A stretch of 64,000 nucleotides of DNA from Bradyrhizobium erythrophlei. GTDB lineage: Bacteria; Pseudomonadota; Alphaproteobacteria; Rhizobiales; Xanthobacteraceae. The DNA lies in contig FSRD01000002.1 in assembly GCA_900129675.1 (NCBI GenBank), forward strand, positions 558,001 to 622,000, in the 5' to 3' direction. Within the stretch, counting starts at the first letter, position 1; each line of letters starts with the position of its first letter. Below the pieces are notes generated by a model. The model saw only the letters and a program-made list of their open reading frames with translations. It was not told the origin of the DNA and did no database searches. Below are positions 8,688 through 18,212 of this stretch, one piece after another. Made by a program: the position numbers and the translations under genes.

Positions 8688-10148
8688 ATGAAGCGTAAGA
8701 TTCTTGCGGCGGCGCTGCTCGCCGGCACAGCACTCGCCGGCCTGTCTCCGGCCTTTGCCGGCCAGGCGCCTTACGGCGCATCCGCACCGAACATACCGGT
8801 TAGCAGTCATGACCGTGTCTACACGGGTGACCAGTTCTCCAACACCGTCTCGGTGGTCGATCCGTCCGACAACAAGACGCTCGGCGCTATCCCGCTTGGT
8901 GCCCCGTCGCCGGCGAATTTCAGCCCGCTGTACAGGGGCCAGGTGCTCGTGCATGGCATGGGCTTCTCGCCGGATCACCGCACCATCGGCGTGGTCTCGA
9001 TCGGCTCCAACTCGGTGGCGTTCATCGACACCGCGACCAACACCGTGAAGCACATCACCTATGTCGGCCGCGCGCCGCACGAAGCCTTCTGGACGCCCGA
9101 TGGCAAGGAGGTGTGGGTCACGGTGCGCGGTGAGAACTATGTCGACGTGCTCGATGGCAAGACCTTCGAGGAGAAGACCCGGATCATCACGCCGCCCGGT
9201 CCCGGCATGACCATCTTCTCGCCCGACGACAAATACGGCTATGTCTGCTCGTCGTTCAATCCGGTCACCGACGTGATCTCCGTCGCGAACCACAAGATCG
9301 TTGGGACGGTCAAGCAGGCGAGCCCCTTCTGCCCGAACATCGCGGCCACACCGGATGGCAACCAGGTCTGGTTCACGCTGAAGGATACCGGAAGGACCCA
9401 AGTCTTCAACGCTAAGCCGCCCTTCAACACGCTGAAGATCCTCGACACCGGCCCCATCTCCAATCACGTGAACATCATCCACAACGCGCACGGCACCTTT
9501 GCCTACGTGACGATCGGTGGCCTGAACGAGGTGAAGGTGTTCCGCACCGACGACTTCTCGCAGGTCGCGACCATCCCCGTGGGCGCGCTGCCGCATGGCC
9601 TTTGGCCCTCGGGTGACGGCACCCGGATCTATGTCGGCCTCGAGAACGGCGACGCCGTCACCGCCATCGACACGTTGACCAATAAAGTCATCGGCACGAC
9701 GGCGATCGGTCAGGCGCCGCAGGCACTGACCTATGTGCCCGACGCGGTGCCGAGCGGGGACGGAATGCGGAACCTCGAGCCGCTGGGCGTGGCCGGCCAG
9801 GCGACGCACCTGACGATGGCGGCCGCTGGCGCCCAGCAGGGTGCTGCCCCGACGACCGTGACCCTGTTCAACCAGGGGCTTGTCCAGGTACTGGAGGCGG
9901 CAGTGACCGGGCTCGCGCCGAAACACCCCTACGTCCTGGCTCTCTCCACGAAGCCGGATGGCAGCGGCCCGCTGCAGCCGCTGACGACCTTCATGACCAA
10001 CCCGGCGGGGGCGGCGATCGTCAATGCCATCGGACCGATCCGCCAGATCGTCCAGAGCAAAGAGCCCTCGACGAAGCAGTATCTCGTCATGCTGCCGGGA
10101 ACGCCGGACAAGCCCGGTGCGCCGGCCCAGGTGCAGGTCGCGAGCTGA
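8688..10148 (+). CDS. periplasmic YncE-like beta-propeller protein (486 aa)
   Basis: Signal peptide MKRKILAAALLAGTALAG. The body is a chain of blades of the cytochrome-d1/YVTN type (SNTVSVVDPSDNKTLGAIPL, NSVAFIDTATNTVKHITYVG, NYVDVLDGKTFEEKTRII, GDAVTAIDTLTNKVIGTTAI). The last 120 residues form a different, Ala/Pro-rich beta domain. Such propellers occur with copper and redox genes and are thought to act as scaffolds or sensors; no catalytic residue can be assigned. A typical AGGAAAGG ribosome binding site precedes the ATG. Confidence 0.85.
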   Translation: MKRKILAAALLAGTALAGLSPAFAGQAPYGASAPNIPVSSHDRVYTGDQFSNTVSVVDPSDNKTLGAIPLGAPSPANFSPLYRGQVLVHGMGFSPDHRTIGVVSIGSNSVAFIDTATNTVKHITYVGRAPHEAFWTPDGKEVWVTVRGENYVDVLDGKTFEEKTRIITPPGPGMTIFSPDDKYGYVCSSFNPVTDVISVANHKIVGTVKQASPFCPNIAATPDGNQVWFTLKDTGRTQVFNAKPPFNTLKILDTGPISNHVNIIHNAHGTFAYVTIGGLNEVKVFRTDDFSQVATIPVGALPHGLWPSGDGTRIYVGLENGDAVTAIDTLTNKVIGTTAIGQAPQALTYVPDAVPSGDGMRNLEPLGVAGQATHLTMAAAGAQQGAAPTTVTLFNQGLVQVLEAAVTGLAPKHPYVLALSTKPDGSGPLQPLTTFMTNPAGAAIVNAIGPIRQIVQSKEPSTKQYLVMLPGTPDKPGAPAQVQVAS

Positions 10149-10170
10149 CCGAGACCGGGTGGTTTAGGGG

Positions 10171-10241
10171 TCGGCTGAGTCTGGCCAAGGCCGGGCTCAG
10201 CCGATCGCCGGCGGCGCGTCGGTCCGATCGGCAAGGACCGA
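10171..10241. terminator. two stem-loops between the propeller gene and copC
   Basis: The first is TCGGCTGAG/CTCAGCCGA (10171-10179 with 10196-10204); the second is TCGGTCC/GGACCGA (10219-10225 with 10235-10241). Neither has a T-run. They may limit read-through into copC or protect the upstream transcript. Confidence 0.45.
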
Positions 10242-10276
10242 GCCGCCGTAACGGGCCATTTTCCGAGGAGATTGCG

Positions 10277-10645
10277 ATGAACGGGTTTGTCAAATCAGGT
10301 CTGACACTGGCCTTGACCCTCTGCGGCTGCGGCACGGCGTATGCTCATGCCCATCTGCTCCAATCCGCTCCGGCGGCCGGTATGGTCGTAACTGCGGCTC
10401 CCGGCGTTCTGCGGCTGGACTTTTCGGAAGGGGTGCAGCTTGGGTTCACCGGGGTCACCTTGCGCGGCCCGGGCGGTGCCATCGGCTCCGCGGGCCACGC
10501 CCGGCTTGCACCGAACGACCACAAGGAGCTGCTTGTGCCTTTGCCGCGGGCGTTGACCAGGGGCCAGTACACCATCGAGTGGCATGCTCTGTCGGATGAT
10601 GGCCATACGGCGCGGGGGTCCTATGGGTTCCGCGTCGCCAATTGA
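10277..10645 (+). CDS. copC: CopC-family periplasmic copper-binding protein (122 aa)
   Basis: Small beta-barrel copper carrier. The signal peptide ends at AYA, leaving a mature N-terminus HAHLLQSAPA, so the first His can bind Cu(II) through its free amine. The second part of the site is visible in IEWHALSDDGHTARGSY. Length is normal for the family. Ribosome binding site CGAGGAG. The stop overlaps the start of copD by 23 bases, the usual copC-copD layout, so the two products probably deliver copper together. Confidence 0.92.
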   Translation: MNGFVKSGLTLALTLCGCGTAYAHAHLLQSAPAAGMVVTAAPGVLRLDFSEGVQLGFTGVTLRGPGGAIGSAGHARLAPNDHKELLVPLPRALTRGQYTIEWHALSDDGHTARGSYGFRVAN

Positions 10646-11531
10646 CTCCCTTGTTCTTGGAATGGCGGTGGACCGCTTCGCCGTTTACAGCTCTTTGGCA
10701 CTGATCTTCGGCGTGGGCGCGTTCACCACGGTACTGGCGCCGGCACGTGTGGCTTGTGAGATCGCGAGGAGACTTCGCCCCTTCGTGGATGTGGCCGTGA
10801 CGGTCTTCCTGGTCGGGACACTGCTGTGGCTACCGCTGGAAGCAGGCCAGATCAACGGTGCGTGGGACGGAGCCTTCCAGCCGGACACGCTCCAGACTCT
10901 GCTGTCCGCGACCACGTCCGGTACTCTGTGGCTCGAACGGACGGCGGTCTGCCTGCTGCTGGTGGCAGTCCGTTTCGCATTGCCCGGTAGGCCCGGCCGG
11001 CAAATGGTGTTCTTGTTGTCAGCAGGATCGCTGGTATCACTGGTCTTCGTCGGGCACGCGGCGATGGGCGACGGTTGGCTTGGCGATCTGCACGAAGCCA
11101 ACGATGCAGTTCACATCCTCGCCGCTTCCGGGTGGATCGGGTGCCTGATCGCGCTCGTGCCATGCATGGACATGCTCGACGATCCCGATTTGCGAGGTCA
11201 GGCATGCGCCACTCTGATTCGCTTTTCCACGGTCGGTCACGTCGCGGTCGCTCTGGTGCTGCTGACCGGCGTGGTCAATACATATCTCGTTCTTGGCCGT
11301 TGGCCTTTCCACCTCGCCTCCCTCTATCAGGTACTCTTGCTCGGCAAGGTCGCCCTGGCGTTCGGCATGGTCGCGCTTGCGCTCATGAACCGCTACGCCG
11401 TAGTGCCGAGGCTTCGCGCCCGCGGTGCGGCCGCGATAGCCGACCTCAGACGGCTCACGATTGCCGAACTCGGGTTGGCCGCCGGGGTGCTCGCGCTCGT
11501 CTCGCTGTTTGGTCTCCTTGATCCGTTGTAA
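10623..11531 (+). CDS. copD: CopD-family inner-membrane copper protein (302 aa)
   Basis: Polytopic membrane protein with about eight hydrophobic segments, for example FAVYSSLALIFGVGAFTTVL, VAVTVFLVGTLLWLPL, FLLSAGSLVSLVFVGHA and ALVLLTGVVNTYLVLGRW. His residues in VGHAAMGDG, DAVHILAASGWIG and TVGHVAVALV match the conserved copper/heme positions of CopD. ATG 10623 overlaps copC; ATG 10662 would also leave a complete protein. CopD is thought to move copper between periplasm and cytoplasm. Confidence 0.9.
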   Translation: MGSASPIDSLVLGMAVDRFAVYSSLALIFGVGAFTTVLAPARVACEIARRLRPFVDVAVTVFLVGTLLWLPLEAGQINGAWDGAFQPDTLQTLLSATTSGTLWLERTAVCLLLVAVRFALPGRPGRQMVFLLSAGSLVSLVFVGHAAMGDGWLGDLHEANDAVHILAASGWIGCLIALVPCMDMLDDPDLRGQACATLIRFSTVGHVAVALVLLTGVVNTYLVLGRWPFHLASLYQVLLLGKVALAFGMVALALMNRYAVVPRLRARGAAAIADLRRLTIAELGLAAGVLALVSLFGLLDPL

Positions 11532-12024
11532 GCTCTCATGGGCGACGCGGTCTGCCGGCAGTGCGGAGGGATTTTCGCGGTGAGAGTTGATGGCACCCCG
11601 GCGGGTTTTTGTTGGCCCTCGCTTCCTAAACTTGGAGCACTAAAGCCTAATTTAATGGTGTCGGCGAATTGCGAACCTAGATCAGCTTTATGCATTCAGC
11701 GCTCTAGTGGTCAGGCGAGGGTCTTTGCGTGCTGCGGGCACAATGGGCCTTCCGCCAGACCTAGCCTCTCGGTAACGGTGACCTCGCTGGTTGACGATGT
11801 CGTCCGGAAAGGAGGCGAGAGCCTTCGCCTTATAGCCCCAGCAAACGTCGACGATTGAAGGACCCCCCCCCTACGGTCACCGAGAAGCAGCCAATTCCGG
11901 ACGACTCACCTGTTTGTCGGCCTCTTTGGGGCTGCTGGTCAGGAGACCAACGCGATCGCACGCAGTTGTATCCCCAAGCACATTAGTAGCATTTGGTGCG
12001 TCTGCTTCGACCGATCTCCTAAAA
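11532..12024. other. 490-base stretch without a supported gene
   Basis: One open frame (11538-11858) has Cys-rich, low-likelihood composition and no ribosome binding site. A run of nine C lies at 11863-11871. No promoter, tRNA or repeat was seen. Confidence 0.45.
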
Positions 12025-12794
12025 CTGTCACGAAAACCTTATTCGAGTTGATGACGTGATGGAACGTCTAAGCTGGCGGAATGATCGGGCTGCTCTGTTT
12101 CGTTCTGGCCGTCCTGGCCTCGCCATTCAAGTCGAAGGTACGGCTTGAAGCTGAGAACGCGGTGCTTCGACATCAGTTGCATGTCTTGAGGCGCAGGCTG
12201 CATGGTCGCGTCCGGCTCACGAACCATGATCGCTGGTTCTTTATCCAGCTGTATCGCTGGTTTCCATCAATCCTGAAAGTTCTCACAATCATCCGGCCCG
12301 AGACGCTCGTGCGTTGGCACAGGGCCGGCTTTAGCTGCTACTGGCGTTGGAAGTCGCGCCCACACGGAGGGCGACCGCAGATCGACACGGAGCTGCGCGT
12401 ATTGATCCAGCGGATCAGCATGGAGAATCCGCTTTGGGGTGCGCCACGTATTCACGGCGAACTGCTCAAACTCGGGCTTGAGGTCGCGCAGTCGAGCGTC
12501 GCCAAGTACATGGTCAAACGACGGGGGCCGCCGTGCCAGGGATGGCGAACCTTTTTGCATAACCACGCGCCGGACATTGCCGCCATGGACTTGTTTGTTG
12601 TCCCGACCATTGGCTTCGACCTGCTCTATGCCTTCATCATCGTGCGGCTCGATCGCAGGGACCTCGCGTGGATCAACGTCACAACCAACCCGACAGCGGA
12701 GTGGGTTGCACGTCAGTTGACCGAGGCCTTTCCTTGGGACGAGGCTCCGGGTTACATGATCCGAGACCGCGATCGGATCTACGGCACCGTCGTC
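12025..12794 (+). pseudogene. IS-B element, 5' part with transposase cut after about 238 codons
   Basis: Transposase frame from ATG 12081: LASPFKSKVRLEAENAVLRH, WFPSILKVLTIIRPETLVRW, then the first catalytic Asp in IAAMDLFVVP and the second in MIRDRDRIYG. It stops matching after GTV at 12794, exactly where an IS21-type element starts, so the catalytic Glu is lost; the frame runs on to 12839 through foreign DNA. The left end near 12025 is a degenerate form of the TGTGTACCGAAAACC terminus of the IS-B family. Confidence 0.8.
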
Positions 12795-12797
12795 TGC

Positions 12798-12908
12798 AGC
12801 GCGACAATGAAGCTGAGAGGGGCGCGTCAATCAGGATGAGAATGCCGGAGGCTTGGAACGCAGGGAGGGCGTAGCCCGACCGGAGTTTCAAGCCTCCGGC
12901 CGCGTTCC
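12798..12908. repeat. IS21 left-end repeats and hairpin
   Basis: Two copies of a 21-23-base motif, GCGCG(A/T)CAAT then a TGAGA core, at 12798-12818 and 12820-12842, look like the multiple transposase-binding sites of IS21 ends. They are followed by an 11-bp perfect inverted repeat CCGGAGGCTTG/CAAGCCTCCGG (12845-12855 with 12889-12899) and an overlapping GGAACGC/GCGTTCC pair. The hairpin lies in front of istA and could damp outside transcription. Confidence 0.65.
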
Positions 12909-12983
12909 TTTTGGAGCGTTTAGCTGGTGATCGCGGTCGACCGGGTATGCCGGTGGTTTTTCCGATGTGGGAGGAATCGCTTT

Positions 12984-14495
12984 GTGCCCGGCCGCCACTT
13001 AACCGATCACCAGATGAGGCTCTACATGAAGTTCCGTCAGACCAATCCCACGGCCGTCGCGGCGGCGAAGGCGTCCATCAGTATTGCCACGGCCTACCGC
13101 ATCGAGAAGGACCCGAAGCTGCCTTCGCAGAAGGCTCCGCGAGGACGCAGACGACCCGATCCGCTCGCTGATATTTTCGAGGCCGAAGTCGTGCCGATGC
13201 TGAAGACAGCCGCCGGCCTGCGACCGATCGCCATTTTCGAGGAGATGGTCCGCCGCCATCCCGAACTGGGAGGCGGCGTCCGCCGGACCCTGGAGCGGCG
13301 GATCCGCTCGTGGCGGGCCATTCATGGCGAAGAACAGGAGGTCATTTTCCGGCAGGTGCAAGTGCCAGGCCGGATGGGCCTGTCGGATTTCACCGACATG
13401 GGACATGCCGGCATTACGATCGCGGGCCAGCCCCTGGACCACCGGCTCTATCATTTTCGGCTCGCCTATTCCGGCTTCGAGCATGCCCACGTCGTGCTCG
13501 GTCGTGAGAGTTTCGTCGCCCTGGCGGAAGGCATCCAGAACGCCCTGTGGTCGCTGGGCGGGGCTCCCCGCGAGCATCGCAGCGACAGCCTGTCGGCGGC
13601 GTTCCGCAATCTCGACAAAAATGCCGCAGCGGACCTGACCCATCGCTACGAAGAACTGTGCCGTCACTATGGCATGACCCCGACCCGCAACAACGCCGGC
13701 ATTGCGCATGAGAACGGCGCCATCGAAGGCTCCCACGGTCATCTCAAGCGTGCGATCGCGGACGCGCTGCTGATGAGAAGCTCGGCCGATTTCGACGCTC
13801 TCGCCGCCTACCGCTGTTTCATCGATGAGATTGTCAGTCGCCAAAATGCCCGCAACGCACAGCGTATCGACATCGAGCGCGCCGAACTGCAGGATTTACC
13901 GGACCGGCGCTGGTCGGACTATGAGGAGGTCAGCGTCCGCGTCACATCTTCCGGCGGGTTCACGCTCCGCAAGGTGTTCTATACCGTGCCCTCACGCCTG
14001 ATTGGACACCGGCTCAGGGTGCGCCTCTACGATGACCGGCTCGATATCTTCATCGGCGGCACCCATCTCATGGCGCTGCCGCGCGGCCGGGCCCATCCCT
14101 CGGGCAAGCACGACCAGGTCGTCAATTATCGGCATGTCATCCATTCGCTGCGCCGCAAGCCCATGGCGCTACTCAATCTTGTCTATCGCGACCAGCTCTT
14201 TCCGCGCCAGGCATACCGGCAAACCTTCGATGCTCTGCTTGAACAACTGTCTGAACGGCAGGCCTGCCGCATCATGGTCGAGCTTTTGGCGATGGCCCAT
14301 GAGCGGGGCTGCGAGAGCGAGCTGGCCGATCAGCTCGCCGTCTGCCTACAGGACAAACAGTTGCCTGAGATCGCCGCCTTACGGATGCGGTTCGCACCCG
14401 ATCCCGCCCGGCTGCCCAATGTTGTCGTGCAACTCGCTCCGCTCAATGCCTACGAGGAACTGCTCGGCGACAGCCTGACGGGAGACGCGGCATGA
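12984..14495 (+). CDS. istA: IS21-family transposase IstA (503 aa)
   Basis: DDE transposase of IS21. An N-terminal helix-turn-helix (NPTAVAAAKASISIATAYRI) is followed by the rve core: LSDFTDMGHAG (first Asp), EHRSDSLSAAF (second Asp) and HENGAIEGSHGHLKRAI (Glu). I chose GTG 12984 because GGGAGG lies nine bases upstream; an earlier in-frame GTG at 12927 has no such site. istA and istB overlap in ATGA, which couples their translation. Confidence 0.88.
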   Translation: MPGRHLTDHQMRLYMKFRQTNPTAVAAAKASISIATAYRIEKDPKLPSQKAPRGRRRPDPLADIFEAEVVPMLKTAAGLRPIAIFEEMVRRHPELGGGVRRTLERRIRSWRAIHGEEQEVIFRQVQVPGRMGLSDFTDMGHAGITIAGQPLDHRLYHFRLAYSGFEHAHVVLGRESFVALAEGIQNALWSLGGAPREHRSDSLSAAFRNLDKNAAADLTHRYEELCRHYGMTPTRNNAGIAHENGAIEGSHGHLKRAIADALLMRSSADFDALAAYRCFIDEIVSRQNARNAQRIDIERAELQDLPDRRWSDYEEVSVRVTSSGGFTLRKVFYTVPSRLIGHRLRVRLYDDRLDIFIGGTHLMALPRGRAHPSGKHDQVVNYRHVIHSLRRKPMALLNLVYRDQLFPRQAYRQTFDALLEQLSERQACRIMVELLAMAHERGCESELADQLAVCLQDKQLPEIAALRMRFAPDPARLPNVVVQLAPLNAYEELLGDSLTGDAA

Positions 14496-15150
14496 ACACG
14501 AATAGCGTAATCGATACCGCACGGCTTAGCCTTCTCCTCAACGAACTTCGATTGCCAGCCATCAAGCTACTGTGGCCCCAATTCGCCGAGCAGGCCGACA
14601 AGGAAGGTTGGCCCGCGGCCCGCTTTCTGACCGCCATCGCCGAGCATGAACTGGCCGAGCGTGATCGCCGCCGCATTGAGCGGCATCTAGCCGAAGCCCG
14701 CCTGCTTCCCGGCAAGACCCTCGATACATTCGCCTTCGAGGCCGTGCCGATGATTTCCAGAGCCCAAATCACGGCCATCGCGGCCGGTGACGCCTGGCTG
14801 GAGAAAGGCGCAAACCTGCTGCTGTTCGGGCCGCCCGGCGGCGGAAAGAGCCATCTGGCTTCAGCGATCGGCCTGGCCCTGATCGAGAATGGCTGGAAGG
14901 TCCTCTTCACCCGGACGACCGATCTGGTGCAAAAACTCCAGGTCGCGCGCCGCGAACTCGACCTCGAAGCCGCGATCAACCGGCTCGACCGCTTCCACCT
15001 GCTGATCCTCGACGACCTCGCTTACGTCACCAAGGATCAGGCCGAGACCAGCGTGCTGTTCGAGCTGATCAGCGCTCGCTACGAGCGCAGGTCCATGCTG
15101 GTCACCGCCAACCAGCCATTCGGCGAATGGGGAAAGGTGTTTCCCGAGCC
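14492..15150 (+). pseudogene. istB: IstB helper ATPase, 3'-truncated
   Basis: AAA+ ATPase that selects the target for IstA. Walker A is FGPPGGGKSHLA, Walker B is FHLLILDDLAYV and sensor 1 reads MLVTANQPFGEWG. After KVFPEP the frame enters foreign DNA and stops at 15163; about 35-40 C-terminal residues are missing. The insertion point is the edge of the serine-recombinase element. Confidence 0.85.
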
Positions 15151-15157
15151 GATGACT

Positions 15158-17259
15158 TCATGATGCCTCCTTCTTCGACCGGTTGGTGCGTCGTACCCGA
15201 TGGCGAAGCTGACTGATTTGTTCGTCTGAGAGCTCGATCTGCCATGGTTGGCCTTTGGCTAACTGACGACCTGCCAGCAATCCGCGCGCAAGATAATCGA
15301 AGATTGTTTGCGGGGTTACTCCAAGTTCAGCCGCCGCGCCCTGAATCGAGAAGCTACCGTCGGGCCAGCGCATCGGATTCTTGTCCACGCCGTTGATTTT
15401 GACGGTTGGAATGCCCCAGCGGGTACGCAGTACCCAGACGTTCTCGCCTTTGAAGGCGCAGCCTCGGGCCGCGACGAAGCCTTCCTGATTGAGTATTGCC
15501 GCGATCTCGGCATCCATTTTGTGTTCAGCATTCAACTCGACGATCCGTTGCCGCAACCGATCAATGTCGATGTAATTGCGGTAGGTGTGAACGCGCCGTT
15601 GCACGTGATGCTCGCTGGTTGCGCCGGTCTGCCAGACGATCTTGAGCCACACCTGACCTCGGGTCCGCTTCTGATCAAGAACGACTTCGCGGATGACAAA
15701 TCGCAGAATGCGCTTGCGATCGGCTGCCGACGTGGTAGCCGCGTCCAGATCCGCGGCAGGTTCTCTCCGAGCGCTTGTAGCACTGCGCGTTCCGCCGGGC
15801 CAATCAGAAGCGGCTCTTGCGCGCGCCAACGCGCATGCTGCTGCTCGACCGCCTCGACGACACGCAGCTTGTCTTCCCAAGCCCGCTCAAGTGAGCGCGC
15901 CACAAGACGGTTCTCGGGCTCTACGGCGTCATACTGACGCCGAGCGCGCTCGGCCTCGTAGCGGGCGCGCTCCACGCGAAGCGCCCACTGGCGCTCGAGC
16001 TGACGGCTCTCCTGCTCCAGTTGGCCTGCCGCCGCGAGTGCGATCTCAATCTGATCCGGCACCAGGGCATCGAGGACTACCCGCTCGACCAAGGCATCAA
16101 CGGCCAAGGCCCGGACTTCCTGGCACAGAACGCTACCTTGCTGGTCCCGATCCGACCGGCAGCAATAGACCGGATAGTCGGCATTCGGGCCCGTATAGCG
16201 CATGCTCATGCGCCGTCCACAACGGCCGCAGATCGCAATTCCTTGTAACAGGGCTGCCCCCTTGCGCGGTACGCCAGCATGTCCCGCCTCGTAGCGGAAG
16301 ACGTTATCTGCCAGTCGCCCCTGGTTGGCCATGAACTCCTCCCAGCTGATATAGCCTGGGTGAGCGGCGTGCAGGCAAACCGCCCAATCCGCGATCGCCA
16401 CCTTGACCGTTCCCGTCAGCGATCCCGGCCGGCACCGGCTCGGATCTTTTTGCCGGCGGCCATAAACATACGCCCCAGCATAAGCCGGGTTTTGAAGAAT
16501 ACTAAGGACGCGTGCACTATCTGGCGCACGCCAGACGATCTCGTGTGGAGATGGCCCAAGCAGCGGTCGAAGCGGCAAGGACAATCCGTTCCTGTCCAAG
16601 TAACGCATCACACGGCGAGCGCTTTGCAGTTCCCGGAATTTGGCAAACACGAGATGAAGACGGGCCTGCACCTCCTCGTCGGGATTGAGAACAATTGTGC
16701 CCGCTCGATCGTGGAGGAGCCCGGCTGGTAGGGGCAGCCGCAGTTCGCCCCGCGCCGCCTTCTGGCGTTCCCCTTGGTGCAGGCGCATCCGAAGCTGATG
16801 CAACTCCGCCTTGCTCATGATGCCGGACAAGCCCAACAGCAGGCGGTCGTGGTAGGCGCGCGGATCGTAAAGCCGCTCACCATCCGCAATGAGCACGCCG
16901 AATACCGAGCACAGTTCGAGAAGTTGATGCCAGTCCCGGTTATTGCGGGCCAAGCGAGAAGCATCGAGACTCACCACCAGACCGGCGTTGCCAAGGCCGA
17001 TCTCGGCAATGAGCTTCTGGAAACCATGACGATCCACGCCGCCAGCACCGGATTTGCCGAGATCCTCGTCAATCACCTGAACGCGCTCAGGCGGCCAACC
17101 CAGACCGATGGCACGATCGACAAGGCGGTACTGTAGCTCGGTGCTCTCCTGATGCTGGCGCACCTGGTTCACGGATGACTGCCGCACGTAGACATAGGCC
17201 AACTTGGCTCGGTGTGCGGTCGTGAGCCGCTCGTCAGCGGTGTTCGAGCTGATCAGCAC
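15158..17259 (-). pseudogene. large serine recombinase with one frameshift
   Basis: Site-specific recombinase of the resolvase/invertase superfamily. The catalytic Ser lies in AYVYVRQSS near residue 28; VVSLDASRLARNNRDWHQL and GLSGIMSKAELHQLRMRL complete the catalytic domain, and a zinc ribbon (ICGRCGRRM, later Cys pairs) and a coiled coil follow. Near 15747-15752 one base is missing: the first frame runs GENLPRIW, the continuation is DAATTSAADRKRILRF in another frame. Without the shift it would be about 700 residues. GTG start 17259 overlaps the DUF5372 stop. Either a real mutation or a sequence error. Confidence 0.8.
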
Positions 17260-17738
17260 GACCCAGTTCCCTTCCGGGCGTGCCGGGGATCGCTTGCATT
17301 CGCCGCATCAGCGCGGCGATCGTTTGAGCAATCCGGGTTTGCGTCGCGGTCGACAGATTCGGCCACAGGCGCGGAATGCCAGCCGTCGGATGGCTGGGTG
17401 GATTTGCCAACGTCGGCAGGGGTCGATACGCAACGCGACCTGGAAACGGTCGGTGGGTCATCGCGAATCACCTTCTCGTCGAGAAGGCTCAGACTCGCGC
17501 TCAAATGTTGCATCAATGGGATCAGCGTACGTGCACTGACGCGCGGCAGATCGGCTGCGTCCGGGCGGGAAGTGATCGCCGCCTCGGCAAGGTCCGTCGA
17601 CGCGATCCGAACCGCCCGCCGCCGTCCGTCCGGCAGCGCGACGACGACGTAGGCGGGACCGCGTCCCGACCGCTCCTTCAGCACCTCAAGCCGGTGCCCA
17701 AATAGGAAATGATGCGGGTCAGTGATCGTGACGTGAGA
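17253..17738 (-). CDS. DUF5372-like small protein (161 aa) coupled to the recombinase
   Basis: The N-terminus reads VSHVTITDPHHFLFGHRLEV then GRGPAYVVVALPDGRRRAV, like the beta-domain of DUF5372 proteins that precede serine recombinases in rhizobial mobile elements. The C-terminal half is Ser/Asp/Arg-rich and may be disordered. GTG 17738 was chosen because the longer TTG start lies in istB-derived sequence. Its stop overlaps the recombinase start. Role unknown, probably an accessory of the recombinase. Confidence 0.6.
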   Translation of the reverse strand, partial: SHVTITDPHHFLFGHRLEVLKERSGRGPAYVVVALPDGRRRAVRIASTDLAEAAITSRPDAADLPRVSARTLIPLMQHLSASLSLLDEKVIRDDPPTVSRSRCVSTPADVGKSTQPSDGWHSAPVAESVDRDANPDCSNDRRADAANASDPRHARKGTGSC

Positions 17739-17770
17739 CACGACCCGTTCAAGAATAGGGGTACTCTGCC

Positions 17771-17920
17771 GTGTTCGGCGAGCCAACCATCGCAGATGCC
17801 ATCCTCGACCGGATCATCCACAACTCCCACCGTATCGCCCTCGAAGGCGACAGCATGCGAAGGAAAAAAGCTGCGCGCCCCTTGACCGACGTCGAAAACA
17901 GCGAAACGAATACCAACTGA
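17771..17920 (+). pseudogene. istB: C-terminal fragment of a second, different istB
   Basis: The frame VFGEPTIADAILDRIIHNSH then GDSMRRKKAARPLT to a stop at 17918 matches the C-terminus of IstB proteins of the DAILDR-HN-HR type. It is not the missing end of the istB at 14492, whose type ends in a different DRLVHHA motif. The two fragments are therefore halves of two IS21 elements. Confidence 0.65.
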
Positions 17921-17959
17921 CTTCAACAACCAGGCAACCGAAAGCCAGCGCCGCCACGC

Positions 17960-18029
17960 TGTCCGCGATTTAGCGAAACTGCTGTCCGTCAGTTAGCGAA
18001 ACCACTGTCCCGTTTTTGCGAAATACGCA
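17960..18029. repeat. IS21-type right end with three binding-site repeats
   Basis: Three copies of a motif (A/G)CTGTCC...AGCGAAAC or its variant stand in a row, and the terminus is ...GCGAAATACGCA ending at 18029. Multiple repeats and a terminal CA are typical of IS21 ends. Its sequence differs from the left end at 12795, which supports two distinct IS21 elements. Confidence 0.6.
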
Positions 18030-18133
18030 ACGGGCCTATTCCGCAAACGGTTACGGGGATCGATCGCGGTCTACGCTTTAAATGTCGATCAAGTTTTTGG
18101 AAGGGAATTATTTCAATACGAATACATTAAAGT

Positions 18134-18147
18134 TTGCTCTAGATCAA
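18134..18147 (+). promoter_or_regulatory. FixK/FNR-type box upstream of hsp20-1
   Basis: TTGCTCTAGATCAA has one mismatch to the consensus TTGAT-N4-ATCAA used by FixK/FNR regulators under low oxygen. It ends 66 bases before the hsp20-1 start codon, the same distance as the box in front of hsp20-2. Confidence 0.6.
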
Positions 18148-18212
18148 AGTGTTGAACCGCGACTGCTCCAATGTTGTTGGTCCTCCGCAAGTTCTCGGCA
18201 AGGAGCAGCGTC

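Larger units (their letters stand above)
12795..15150 (+). mobile_element. IS21-family element, left part, interrupted in istB
   Basis: Begins TGCAGCGCGACAATG inside the IS-B transposase gene and contains istA and most of istB. Its right end is missing: istB is cut near 15150 by a serine-recombinase element, and the IS21-type right end further on (about 18029) belongs to a different element. Confidence 0.8.
15151..17770 (-). mobile_element. serine-recombinase element (recombinase plus DUF5372) lodged between two istB fragments
   Basis: About 2.6 kb holding a large serine recombinase and a DUF5372 gene, both read leftward. The left flank is istB of one IS21 type, cut after codons for VFPEP; the right flank resumes with codons VFGEP of a different istB type. 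The ends are inferred from where each istB frame stops matching, so they are good to about 10 bases. Confidence 0.65.

Noticed and set aside
8216..9926. Long minus-strand frame opposite the DUF305 and propeller genes
   Set aside because: Its His/Arg/Asp-rich product is the usual shadow of a GC-rich gene; the plus-strand genes carry signal peptides and domains.
15057..17257. Same 17 bases, TGTTCGAGCTGATCAGC, in istB (15057) and over the recombinase start (17241)
   Set aside because: A single 17-base match is not very unlikely in 64 kb of biased sequence, and the flanks do not align; I do not treat it as an attachment site.
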